DNA from: Reyranella sp.
Lineage (GTDB): Bacteria > Pseudomonadota > Alphaproteobacteria > Reyranellales > Reyranellaceae
Length of the DNA: 64,000 nt
NCBI RefSeq assembly: GCF_017305915.1
Contig: NZ_JAFKJN010000010.1
Coordinates: forward strand, 1 to 64,000
Reading direction: 5' to 3'
Below are positions 45,044 to 53,161 of the stretch, in pieces (position 1 is the stretch's first letter; every line of letters starts with the position of its first letter). A program made the translations under genes and the position numbers. A model generated the notes under the pieces. That model searched no databases. It was given only the letters and a program-made list of their open reading frames with translations, and was not told the origin of the DNA.

Positions 45044-45442
45044 ATGGCCGTCAGGCTCTTCACCCCGCCCACCCTGCCCAAGCGCGGCGGCTACAGCCAG
45101 GTCTGCGAGGTCACCTCGGGCAAGCTGATCCTGATCGCCGGCCAGGTGCCGCACGACGTCGACGACAAGATGGTCGGCGACGGCGACTTCGACGCCCAGG
45201 TCGAGCAGGTGTTCGAGAACCTCGGCCGGGCGCTCGAGGCCGCCGGCGGCAGCTTCAAGAACCTGGTGAAGATCAACAATTACTGCGTCGAGACCGTGTC
45301 GTACGAGGTGCGCGCCAACTACCGCACCATCCGCGACCGCTACGTCGACATCTCCAACCCGCCGGTCAGCACCTTCATCTACGTCCCGCGGCTCGCCCAG
45401 CCCAACTGGCTGTTCGAGATGGACGCCATGGCGGTGATCTAG
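45044..45442 (+). CDS. RidA/YjgF family protein
   Basis: A 132-residue cytosolic RidA-fold protein. The conserved Arg is in IYVPRLAQ and the C-terminus ends FEMDAMAVI, as in enamine/imine deaminases. It starts after AAAGGAG. It converges with the PhoX gene, 3 bp between stops, and faces the acyl-CoA ligase at its 5' end. Confidence 0.9.
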   Translation: MAVRLFTPPTLPKRGGYSQVCEVTSGKLILIAGQVPHDVDDKMVGDGDFDAQVEQVFENLGRALEAAGGSFKNLVKINNYCVETVSYEVRANYRTIRDRYVDISNPPVSTFIYVPRLAQPNWLFEMDAMAVI

Positions 45443-45445
45443 GCG

Positions 45446-47287
45446 CTAAGACCCGATCGTCCCGCCGCCCTTCCTGGTGATCGCGACCACCGACGGCCGA
45501 GGCGGCACGCCGTCCTTGAAGTCGGGCCAGCGGGTCGACGGCTTCTCGAAGGTCGAGCCCTTGTCCTCGCCGGGATGCTGGACGGCGAGGAAGAAGGTCC
45601 GGTCGTCGGGCGTGAAGATCGGGCCGCACACCTCGGCGCCGGTCGGCGCCTGGTAGAAGCAGCGGGTCAGCGCGCGGCCGTGGCCCATCGTGTCGGCGCC
45701 ATAGACGCCGTCGGCCACGCCCGCCGCCGCCGGCGCGCCGTCGGTCACGATCCAGATCCGGCCCTTCGAGTCGAAGGCGATGTTGTCGGGGCAGGAGAGC
45801 CATCCCTGCTCCGACGTCGCGCGATGATAGCGCGCGCCCGCGTCGGTGCCCGGCTTGCCGGCCAGCAGGAAGATCGACCAGGTGCCCTCGGTCGCGGCGT
45901 GGTCGCCGTCCTTGGGCGCGATCTCCAGGATATGGCCGTGGGCGTTCGCGGCCCGCGGGTTGGCCTTGTCGGTTTGGTCGGGCTTGCGCTGGCCGTTGTT
46001 GGTCAGCACGACATAGACGCGGCCGTTGACCGGGTTGGTCTCGATATCCTCCGGCCGGTCCATCGGCGTGGGCTTCAGCAGCGAGGCGGCGAGCCGGGTC
46101 TTGATCAGCACATCGGCCTGGCTGGCGAAGCCGTTCTCCGCCGTCAGCGGCCCCTGGCCCTGCACCAGCGGCAGCCATTCGACCTTGCCGTCGGCATCGA
46201 AGCGCGCGACGTGGAGCGTGCCCTCGTCGAGCAGGTTCTTGTTGGCGGCGCGGTCGGTCGGATTCCACGGCCTGGCGGTGACGAACTTGTAGACGAACTC
46301 GAAGCGCTCATCGTCGCCGGTGTAGAGCACCACGCGGCCGTCCTTGGCGAGCGCGTAGGTGCAGCCTTCGTGCTTCACGCGGCCGAGCGCGGTGCGCTTC
46401 ACCGGCGCGGCCTCCGGCTCATAGGGATCGATCTCGACCACCCAGCCGAAGCGGTTCGATTCGTTGGGCTCCTTGCCCATGTCGAAACGCTCGGCGTGCG
46501 GTTCCCAGCCATATTGCGAGCGGCCGAGGCCGTAGCGCTTGACGACCTGCGGATCGAGCTTGGCCGCGTCGCCGCCGAAGAAGGCGTTGAAGTTCTCCTC
46601 GCAGGTCAGCCAGGTGCCCCAGGGCGTGCTGCCGCCGGCACAGTTGTTCAGCGTGCCGAGCACCTTGCGGCCGGTCGGATCGGCCACGGTCTTCATCAGC
46701 TCGTGGCCGGCGGCGGCGCCGGAGATCTCGATCAGCGTGTTGACCGAGATGCGGCGGTTGTACTTGCTGTCGGCGACGACCTGCCAGCCGCTGCCGCCGC
46801 GGGCGATCTCGACCACCGAGCCGCCGATCGCCGCCATCTCGACCTCGGCCTGCGCCCTGCTCTTGTCGCGCTCGGTCTCGAGGCCGGCGAACATCAGGCG
46901 CGGATTGACGTACTCGTGGTTGGCGACCAGCAGGAAGCGGTCGCCGGCCTTGCTGCCGTAGGGCAGCGGGTGCAGGCCGAGATAGTCGTTGTTGTAGCCG
47001 AACTGTTTCTCCTGCGCGGCGGCAGAGAGATTGGCCGGATCGAAGGCCGGCGCGCCCGCCACCACCGGATCGCCCCAACGGATCAGGATCTGCATGTCGT
47101 AGCCTTCGGCCACGTGCTGCTGCTCGTTCAGCGTATGAGCCAACTCCTTGAAGGTGAGCGTGGACGGCCCCGCTTCCTGGGCGGCGGTCGCGAAGGGCGA
47201 AGACGCCGTCAAGGCCACGGCTCCTCGGATCAGGCCGCGGCGGTTGAGGCGGAGGTCGATGAGGTCGGCGAGGGTGGGCTGGGTCAT
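45446..47287 (-). CDS. PhoX family (DUF839) phosphatase
   Basis: A 613-residue exported phosphatase-like protein. The N-terminus RLNRRGLIRGAVALTASSPFATAAQ is a twin-arginine signal (NRRGLIRG), fitting PhoX enzymes, which fold with iron and calcium before export. Family blocks include YGYNNDYLGLHPL-like FGYNNDYLGLHPL, VANHEYVNPRLMF, LNNCAGGSTPWGTWLTCEENFNAFF and HGRALTRCFYQAP. It would release phosphate from organic esters in the periplasm. It is divergent from a phytase-like gene with a 96-bp shared upstream region. Confidence 0.9.
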   Translation of the reverse strand: MTQPTLADLIDLRLNRRGLIRGAVALTASSPFATAAQEAGPSTLTFKELAHTLNEQQHVAEGYDMQILIRWGDPVVAGAPAFDPANLSAAAQEKQFGYNNDYLGLHPLPYGSKAGDRFLLVANHEYVNPRLMFAGLETERDKSRAQAEVEMAAIGGSVVEIARGGSGWQVVADSKYNRRISVNTLIEISGAAAGHELMKTVADPTGRKVLGTLNNCAGGSTPWGTWLTCEENFNAFFGGDAAKLDPQVVKRYGLGRSQYGWEPHAERFDMGKEPNESNRFGWVVEIDPYEPEAAPVKRTALGRVKHEGCTYALAKDGRVVLYTGDDERFEFVYKFVTARPWNPTDRAANKNLLDEGTLHVARFDADGKVEWLPLVQGQGPLTAENGFASQADVLIKTRLAASLLKPTPMDRPEDIETNPVNGRVYVVLTNNGQRKPDQTDKANPRAANAHGHILEIAPKDGDHAATEGTWSIFLLAGKPGTDAGARYHRATSEQGWLSCPDNIAFDSKGRIWIVTDGAPAAAGVADGVYGADTMGHGRALTRCFYQAPTGAEVCGPIFTPDDRTFFLAVQHPGEDKGSTFEKPSTRWPDFKDGVPPRPSVVAITRKGGGTIGS

Positions 47288-47383
47288 GGCGCCTGTCGTG
47301 AGCGCTCAAGGCTACAATTCCGTGACAGGGTCGTTCCACAAGCCAGCGAGCAACCCGTCAGCAAACCGTAGCGTGCCGCCTGT

Positions 47384-48760
47384 ATGTCGCGGGCCATGCG
47401 ACACGTCCCGACCGCCCTCCTCCTCGCGACCGTCAGCTTTGCGACGCTCGCGTCCGCCCAGACCAGATATCCGGCCGTGCTGGAAGGACACGCCATCCTG
47501 CCGGCGCTGACCTTCGTGCCGGCCCCGGCCGATGCGCCGCAGGAGCTGCAGATCTCGGGCCGCTACGCCACGCCCAGCCCGCAGCGGGTCGACGTGCCGG
47601 AGAGCGCCATGGGCATCTCCGCCCTGTCCGACAAGAACGCGCCGCGGCCGACCGGCATCAAGCTGCCGTTCAAGGGCCAGCCGGTGCAGGGCTTGTCGGG
47701 CATCCGCAACCTGAAGGACGGCACCTTCCTGACGCTGACCGACAACGGCTTCGGCTCGAAGGCCAACTCGCCCGACGCCATGCTGATGTTCCACGTCATC
47801 AAGCCGGACTGGAAGGCGGGCACGATCGAGCGAGTCTCGACCACCTTCCTGCACGATCCCGACCGCAAGGTGCCGTTCCGCATCGTCAACGAGAACACGC
47901 CCAAGCGCTACCTGACCGGCGCCGACTTCGACATCGAATCGATCCAGCCGATCGGCGACGCGATCTGGTTCGGCGAGGAGCTCGGGCCGTTCCTGGTCAA
48001 GACCGACAAGGCCGGCAAGGTGCTGGCGGTGTTCGAGACCAAGGTCGACGGCAAGGTCGTGCGCTCGCCCGACAACCCCTGGCTCGCGACGCCCGGCGCG
48101 CCGGGCCCGATGAAGTTCGAGGTCCGCCGCAGCAAGGGCTTCGAGGGCATGGCGCAGTCGCCCGACGGCAAGTTCCTCTACGGCCTGCTCGAGGGCCCGC
48201 TGTGGAACGAGGCCGCCAACGGTTTCGAGCACAAGGACGGCAAGGCCTACCTGCGCATCCTCGAGTTCGACGTCGCCAAGGAGGCGTTCACCGGCAAGAG
48301 CTGGAAGTACCCGCTCGAGGCGCCGAGCCACGCGATCGGCGACTTCAACATGATCGACGCCACCTCCGGCCTGATCATCGAGCGCGACGACAGCGAGGGC
48401 GACCCGGCGCTTGCCTGCAAGGACGGCCCCAAACCCGACTGCTTCAACCTGCCGGCCAAGTTCAAGCGCATCTACAAGGTCGACTTCGCCCAGGCCGACG
48501 CCGAGGGCTTCGTGAAGAAGGTCGGCTACATCGACCTGATGGACATCGACGATCCGAACAAGCTGGCCCGCCAGGGCGGCAAGGACGGCAAGCTCACCTT
48601 CCCGTTCTTCACCATCGAGAATGTCGACGTGATCGACGCCGACCACATCATCGTCGGCAACGACAACAACCTGCCCTTCTCGTCCGGCCGGGCGCTCGGC
48701 AAGTCGGACGACAACGAGATGGTGATCCTGAAGGTGGGCGAGCTGCTGCGCGCCAAGTAG
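47384..48760 (+). CDS. exported phytase-like/esterase-like beta-propeller protein
   Basis: A 458-residue protein with a Sec leader (TALLLATVSFATLASA, then QTRYPA). It matches the phytase-like (PF13449-type) family: GLSGIRNLKDGTFLTLTDNGFGSKANS, FDIESIQPIGDAIWFGEELGPFLV, EGMAQSPDGKFLYGLLEGPL, ERDDSEGDP and IENVDVIDADHIIVGNDNN. Acidic Asp/Glu clusters suit metal-dependent phosphoester hydrolysis. An ATG at 47396 is an alternative start. Its pairing with PhoX suggests organic-phosphate use. Confidence 0.88.
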   Translation: MSRAMRHVPTALLLATVSFATLASAQTRYPAVLEGHAILPALTFVPAPADAPQELQISGRYATPSPQRVDVPESAMGISALSDKNAPRPTGIKLPFKGQPVQGLSGIRNLKDGTFLTLTDNGFGSKANSPDAMLMFHVIKPDWKAGTIERVSTTFLHDPDRKVPFRIVNENTPKRYLTGADFDIESIQPIGDAIWFGEELGPFLVKTDKAGKVLAVFETKVDGKVVRSPDNPWLATPGAPGPMKFEVRRSKGFEGMAQSPDGKFLYGLLEGPLWNEAANGFEHKDGKAYLRILEFDVAKEAFTGKSWKYPLEAPSHAIGDFNMIDATSGLIIERDDSEGDPALACKDGPKPDCFNLPAKFKRIYKVDFAQADAEGFVKKVGYIDLMDIDDPNKLARQGGKDGKLTFPFFTIENVDVIDADHIIVGNDNNLPFSSGRALGKSDDNEMVILKVGELLRAK

Positions 48761-48768
48761 CGGTCGGA

Positions 48769-48810
48769 CTTCCCACGGGCTTCCCACCGACTTCCCACGC
48801 CCGTGGGAAG
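48769..48810 (+). repeat. TTCCCAC repeat array with a 12-bp inverted repeat
   Basis: TTCCCAC begins at 48770, 48781 and 48792, exactly 11 bp apart, and again at 48848; an inverted copy is at 48803-48809. The ends (48769-48780 with 48799-48810) form a perfect 12-bp stem with an 18-nt loop. It lies 8 bp after the phytase-like stop and about 90 bp upstream of a small membrane-protein gene. It could be a terminator or a protein-binding array. Confidence 0.6.
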
Positions 48811-48898
48811 CCTCCGATGCCGATGGCACAAGGCTTTTCGGCGATTCTTCCCACTTTCCCGCTACCCCCCTCCGCGAATCTGGGGATAACGTCCCCGG

Positions 48899-49201
48899 AT
48901 GGATGACGTCGAGGCCCTGCAGCGGCGCGCCTCGGCCCTGCGCGCCGAAGCCGACGCGCTGACGAACGCGTATCAGCGCGCGACTTGGCTCCGTTTCACC
49001 CTGGTCTTCTTCCCCGTGCCGTTCGTGGTCGTGCTGCTGCGGCTCGAGATCGAATCCTGGACCTACATCCTGTTCGGCAGCGCCTATCTCGGCCTCTCCG
49101 CCCTGCTCTACATCTGGGACGGTCGCGCCTCGGACAAATGCGACAAGGCCGAACGAGCAGCCCAAGCCGCGGAGCGCTCGGCAGGCGTCAGCCGCGCCTG
49201 A
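48899..49201 (+). CDS. small two-helix membrane protein, function unknown
   Basis: A 100-residue protein: a charged helical N-terminus (residues 1-28, coiled-coil-like ALQRRASALRAEADALT), two membrane helices (about 32-47 TLVFFPVPFVVVLLRL and 53-70 YILFGSAYLGLSALLYIW), then a charged helix rich in Ala, Glu and Lys. Both ends are probably cytoplasmic. I recognise no family. Its 3' end overlaps by four bases the end of a decayed gene on the other strand. Confidence 0.65.
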   Translation: MDDVEALQRRASALRAEADALTNAYQRATWLRFTLVFFPVPFVVVLLRLEIESWTYILFGSAYLGLSALLYIWDGRASDKCDKAERAAQAAERSAGVSRA

Positions 49202-49342
49202 CCGCCTTCTCGCGCCGCAGCGTTCCCTCGCGCAGCGCCTCGTAGATCGGCGTATCGCGCATCAGGGTCGGGATCAGCATCGCGGCGAAGCAGGCGCCCC
49301 GCAGCGGCAGCAGCAGGGTGAAGGCGCCCGCACGATGCCGGT
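49198..49342 (-). pseudogene. C-terminal remnant of a membrane protein
   Basis: On the minus strand an open stretch ends in a TGA at 49198-49200 and reads FTLLLPLRGACFAAMLIPTL, then MRDTPIYEALREGTLRREKAVRRG. This looks like the last helix and basic tail of a membrane protein. Upstream the reading is broken: GLLIL and TGIVRA occur in other frames and a stop interrupts the original frame. There is no start codon or Shine-Dalgarno. I take it as a decayed gene end squeezed between two intact genes. Confidence 0.4.
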
Positions 49343-49366
49343 GAGAGGATCAGCAGGCCGCTGCGC

Positions 49367-49993
49367 TCAGGCAGGCAGCACCCGCTTCATCCAGGCCGCC
49401 GTCGCCTGGGCGTCCTGGCTGTCGCTCGCCTGGAGCTTCTCGATCACGTTCTGGCGGTCGGCGAGCTCTCGGTTCTGGCTGAGCTTCAGCTTCGTCTCGA
49501 TGCGCGAGAGGGGCATGCGGAAGGCGACGATGCTCTTCGTCTGCTCGCCGGCGTTGCCCGGCGGCAGGCGGCCGAGGCCCCAGGCCTCGGCGCCGCTGCC
49601 TTCGTATTGCGCGGCGAGCTTGGTCAGCACCATCAACACGGCGGGCGTCGCCTCGATGGGCTGCGGCTGACCGTAGGCGTGCACGGTGACGTAGTTCCAG
49701 GTCGGCACCTTGGGCCCCGGCGTGTACCAGGTCGGCGAGACATAGGCGTGCGGCCCCCAGAACAGCGCGAGCGACGGCACGCCGCGCGCGAACAGCTTCC
49801 AGTGGTCGTTGGCGCGCGCCATGTGGCCGATCAGGCTGCCATGCGGGCTGCCGTCGTCTTCCCACTGCAGCACGAGATGGGTGCAGAGCGGCACGCCGGC
49901 TTCGTCGGCGGTGGTGAGGAGCGCCCAGCTATGGGCCTTCATGATCTCGCGGCCCTGGTCTTCGGTGCCTTCGAAGTGCTTCGGAATATACAT
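49367..49993 (-). CDS. PaiB family FMN-binding protein
   Basis: A 208-residue split-barrel protein of the PaiB/negative transcriptional regulator family. Typical blocks: MYIPKHFEG at the start, LLTTADEAGVPLCTHLVLQW, GHMARANDHWK, FWGPHAYVSPTWY, VPTWNYVTVHAYG and IVAFRMPLSRIETKLKLSQNR. B. subtilis PaiB was described as a regulator of sporulation and degradative enzymes, but most members are simply flavin-binding. It is divergent from the dienelactone hydrolase gene. Confidence 0.92.
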   Translation of the reverse strand: MYIPKHFEGTEDQGREIMKAHSWALLTTADEAGVPLCTHLVLQWEDDGSPHGSLIGHMARANDHWKLFARGVPSLALFWGPHAYVSPTWYTPGPKVPTWNYVTVHAYGQPQPIEATPAVLMVLTKLAAQYEGSGAEAWGLGRLPPGNAGEQTKSIVAFRMPLSRIETKLKLSQNRELADRQNVIEKLQASDSQDAQATAAWMKRVLPA

Positions 49994-50081
49994 CGCCGCC
50001 TTTGCGCTCGCTCTGCGAGCCGGATGGTTGAACCGGCCCGCATTACCATGTCAGATGCGGCCCGCAACCGGGAGGTTTTTC

Positions 50082-50753
50082 ATGGGTGAAGATATCCGCC
50101 TTAAGTCTGCTGCCGGGGAAATCGGCGCCTATCTCGCGACGCCCAAGGGCACGGCCAAAGGCGGCGTCGTGGTCATCCAGGAGATCTTCGGAGTCAACGC
50201 TCACATCCGCGCGGTGACCGACACGTTCGCGGCCGACGGCTACATCGCGCTGGCGCCCCGGCTCTTCGACCACATCAAGCCCGGCATCGAGCTCGGCTAC
50301 ACACCCGACACCATCGCCGAGGGCCGCGGCTACGTGATGACGCCGGGCTTCACCGACAAGGCGGTGCAGGACGTCGAGGCGGCGATCCAGGAGCTGAAGA
50401 AGCGCGGCGCCAGGAAGGTCGCGGTGACCGGCTATTGCTGGGGCGGCACGATCAGCTGGCTGGCCGCGACGCGGCTCAAGCCCGATGCGGTGTCGGCCTA
50501 TTACGGCGGCGGCATCCACGGCACCAAGAACGAGAAGGCGACGGTGCCGACCCAGATGCATTTCGGCGACAAGGACATGCACATCCCGATGGCTCACGTG
50601 AACGAGCTGCGGCAGCTGCATCCCGGCGTCGAGATCTTCGACTACCCGGCCGATCACGGCTTCCACTGCGACGAGCGCGGCAGCTACGACGCGGCGGCCT
50701 CGAAGAAGGCGATGGAGCGGACGCTGGCGCTGTTCGCCAAGCACGTTGGCTAG
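50082..50753 (+). CDS. dienelactone hydrolase family protein
   Basis: A 223-residue alpha/beta hydrolase. The triad is Cys119 (TGYCWGG), Asp near 168 (HFGDKDMHIP) and His near 199 (YPADHGFHC); Glu34 (VIQEIFGVN) helps Cys activation in this family. The ATG at 50082 is fixed by GGAGG 7-11 bases upstream. No other aromatic ring-cleavage gene is nearby, so the true substrate may differ from dienelactone. Confidence 0.93.
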   Translation: MGEDIRLKSAAGEIGAYLATPKGTAKGGVVVIQEIFGVNAHIRAVTDTFAADGYIALAPRLFDHIKPGIELGYTPDTIAEGRGYVMTPGFTDKAVQDVEAAIQELKKRGARKVAVTGYCWGGTISWLAATRLKPDAVSAYYGGGIHGTKNEKATVPTQMHFGDKDMHIPMAHVNELRQLHPGVEIFDYPADHGFHCDERGSYDAAASKKAMERTLALFAKHVG

Positions 50754-50759
50754 TCTTCC

Positions 50760-50818
50760 GGACCGCGGACCTCCAGGTCCGCATCATGAGGATGAGCGGA
50801 CCTGGATGTCCGCGGTCC
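50760..50818. repeat. palindromic repeat, copy C of three
   Basis: Left arm 50760-50782 identical to copy A; centre 50783-50795; right arm 50796-50818 with one change (GGAGG to GGATG) that breaks one pair of its inner stem. It starts 6 bp after the dienelactone hydrolase stop and ends 1 bp before the CoA-transferase ATG, the same junction as copy A. Confidence 0.85.
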
Positions 50819-50819
50819 A

Positions 50820-52040
50820 ATGAGCAAGAAACCCGCAAAGAAATCCTTCACTCCCGACGCGCGCGGGCCCCTGAACGGGGTCCGCGTCGTCGACCTGTCG
50901 CGCCTGGTCGCCGGAAACATCCTGACCCTCCAGCTCGCCGACTTCGGCGCCGAGGTGATCAAGGTCGAGCCGCCCGAGGGCGACACCCTGCGCGGCTGGA
51001 AGGTGAAGGGCGTCGACACGGCGTGGAAGGTCTACAGCCGCAACAAGAAGAGCGTCGCGCTCGACCTGCGCTCGGACCTCGGCCGCGCCATCGTACGCGA
51101 GCTCGCGAAGACGGCCGCCATCCTGGTCGAGAGCTTCCGGCCGGGCGTGCTCGAGGACATGCAGCTGGCGCCGGCCGACCTGCACGCGATCAATCCCAAG
51201 CTGATCGTCGTGCGCATCTCCGGCTGGGGCCAGGACGGCCGCTACCGCCACAAGCCGGGCTTCGGCACCCTGATCGAGGGCTATTCCGGCTTCGCCTCGA
51301 TGAACGGCTTCGGCGATCGCGAGCCCGTGCTGCCGCCGATGTACCTCGCCGACTGCATGGCGGCGCTGAACGGCTACGGCGCCGTGATGGTGGCGCTGCG
51401 CGAGGTCGAGATGAACGGCGGCCAGGGCCAGGTGATCGACCTGCCGCTGTTCGACCCGCTCTATTCGATGCTCGGGCCGCAGGCGGCCAACTACAGGCTG
51501 ACCGGCGAAGTGAAGGTCCGCACCGGCAGCCGCTCGACCAACGCCGCGCCGCGCAACGTCTACCAGACCAAGGACGGCAGCTGGGTCTGCCTGTCGGCCT
51601 CGACCCAGGGCATGGCCGAGCGCGTGCTGGTCAAGATCGGCAGGCCCGAGCTGGCCAGGGACCCGCGCTTCGCCACCAACATCGAGCGGGTGAGGAACGG
51701 GCTGGAGCTCGACCGCCTGATCGGCGAGTTCATCGGCGCCCGGACCTTGGCCGAGAACCTCGCGTATTTCGACGAGGCCGGCGTCACCATCGGCCCGGTC
51801 TACGACATCAGCCAGATCGTGCAGGACGACTACGTGCTGGAGCGCGAGGCGCTGATCGAGATCCCCGACGAGCAGATGGGCGCGCTGCCGACCCACCCCG
51901 TGGTGCCGCGGATGTCCGGCACGCCGGGCGCGATCAAGTCGCCGGCGCCCAAGATCGGCGAGCACAACAAGGCGCTGCTGAAGCCGCTGCTGGGCGAGGC
52001 CGAGTACGCCAGGCTGAAGCAGGCCGGCGTGATCAAATGA
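50820..52040 (+). CDS. CaiB/BaiF family class III CoA transferase
   Basis: A 406-residue enzyme that moves CoA between carboxylic acids. N-terminal GVRVVDLSRLVAGNILTLQLADFGAEVIKVEPPEGD and SRNKKSVALDL are typical; the acyl-carrying Asp is in MYLADCMAALNG near residue 178. The ATG directly follows a palindromic repeat, leaving no usual leader; the nearest purine run is the altered GGATG of the repeat arm. The stop overlaps the CitE-like start (ATGA), so the two are coupled. Confidence 0.92.
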   Translation: MSKKPAKKSFTPDARGPLNGVRVVDLSRLVAGNILTLQLADFGAEVIKVEPPEGDTLRGWKVKGVDTAWKVYSRNKKSVALDLRSDLGRAIVRELAKTAAILVESFRPGVLEDMQLAPADLHAINPKLIVVRISGWGQDGRYRHKPGFGTLIEGYSGFASMNGFGDREPVLPPMYLADCMAALNGYGAVMVALREVEMNGGQGQVIDLPLFDPLYSMLGPQAANYRLTGEVKVRTGSRSTNAAPRNVYQTKDGSWVCLSASTQGMAERVLVKIGRPELARDPRFATNIERVRNGLELDRLIGEFIGARTLAENLAYFDEAGVTIGPVYDISQIVQDDYVLEREALIEIPDEQMGALPTHPVVPRMSGTPGAIKSPAPKIGEHNKALLKPLLGEAEYARLKQAGVIK

Positions 52041-52933
52041 TGCGCCCCACCCCGCCCGTCTGGCGCTCGATCCTCTACGTCCCCGGCAACGTGCCGAAAT
52101 TCATCGACAAGGCGCATGAGCGCGGCGCCGACTGCGTGCTGGTCGATCTCGAGGACAGCGTGCAGCCGGCGCAGAAGCCCGAGGCGCGGGCGATGCTGGC
52201 CGAGACCATGCAGAAGGTGGCGCGCGGCGGCGCCGACGTCGCGGTGCGTATCAACCGGCCGATGCGGCTTGCGATCGCCGACATCGAGGCGGCGGTGCGG
52301 CCGGGCCTGTCGGCGCTGTTCGTCACCAAGACCGAGAGCGTGCAGCACCTGCGGCTGCTCGACGAGGTCGTGACCGAGCTCGAGAAGGAGCGCGGCCTTC
52401 CCGTGGGCGGCATCGGCTTCGGCGCGATGATCGAGCATCCCCGCGCGCTGGCGCACATCCACGACATCGCTGAGCACGGCCCGCGCGTCGTCTCCATGAT
52501 GCTGGGCGGCGAGGACTTCGCGCTCGAGACCGGCTCGGTGCCGGGCGACGAGACGCTGGAGCTGCCCAAGCGGATGGTCGCGTTCGCGGCCCAGGCGCAC
52601 GGCGTCAACATGATCGGCATCCTCGGCACCGTCGCCGACTATTCCGATCCCGACGCCTACAGGACGAGCGCCGAGCGGGCGCGCCGTTTCGGCTTCTCGG
52701 GCGGCACCTGCATCCACCCCGGGTTGGTGGCGGCGCTGAACGAGGCGTTCACGCCCAAGGCGGACGAAGTCGCCTATGCGAAGAAGCTGATCGAGGCCGA
52801 CAAGAAGGCGCAGGCCGAAGGCCGCGGCTCGTTCTCGGTCGACGGCAAGATGATCGACATCCCGGTGATCGACCGCGCCCGCAAGCTGCTCGCCCGCCAC
52901 GCGGCGATCGAGCGGCGGCTGAAGAAGGTCTAG
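52037..52933 (+). CDS. HpcH/HpaI aldolase/citrate lyase family protein (CitE-like)
   Basis: A 298-residue TIM-barrel lyase. Motifs: SILYVPGNVPKFIDKA, VLVDLEDSVQPAQK, VRINRPM, GFGAMIEHPRALAHI and MLGGEDFALETGS; these fit malyl-CoA or methylmalyl-CoA type lyases/thioesterases. Coupled to a class III CoA transferase, it may cleave the CoA ester that enzyme makes, for example of a citramalate-like acid. Substrate is inference. Confidence 0.9.
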   Translation: MMRPTPPVWRSILYVPGNVPKFIDKAHERGADCVLVDLEDSVQPAQKPEARAMLAETMQKVARGGADVAVRINRPMRLAIADIEAAVRPGLSALFVTKTESVQHLRLLDEVVTELEKERGLPVGGIGFGAMIEHPRALAHIHDIAEHGPRVVSMMLGGEDFALETGSVPGDETLELPKRMVAFAAQAHGVNMIGILGTVADYSDPDAYRTSAERARRFGFSGGTCIHPGLVAALNEAFTPKADEVAYAKKLIEADKKAQAEGRGSFSVDGKMIDIPVIDRARKLLARHAAIERRLKKV

Positions 52934-53077
52934 GCCCGCAACCCACCCCTGCCGCGGGCGTTGCCCGCGCCGCCGGCCTCCGCCTGTGCCGGCCCCCCCC
53001 GTACCGGAACCAATGCCGCCAAGGCGGCGTTAGGGCCTCGAAGGCGTCGCGCCGCGTGTCCAACGACGGAGGATCCC

Positions 53078-53161
53078 ATGGGTATGGGTCGCGGAATCCT
53101 GCTGTGGCTGCTCGGCATCCCCCTGCCGATCATCATCCTGCTGGCGCTGTTCTGGCGATGA
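53078..53161 (+). CDS. 27-residue membrane microprotein
   Basis: ATG at 53078 with GGAGG at 53068-53072 opens a 27-codon frame: MGMGRGILLWLLGIPLPIII then LLALFWR. It is one membrane helix with a basic N-terminus, and similar GILLWLLGIPIPIIIL peptides recur in proteobacteria. Its TGA overlaps the ATG of the PPC-domain gene, so translation is coupled. Role unknown. Confidence 0.6.
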   Translation: MGMGRGILLWLLGIPLPIIILLALFWR

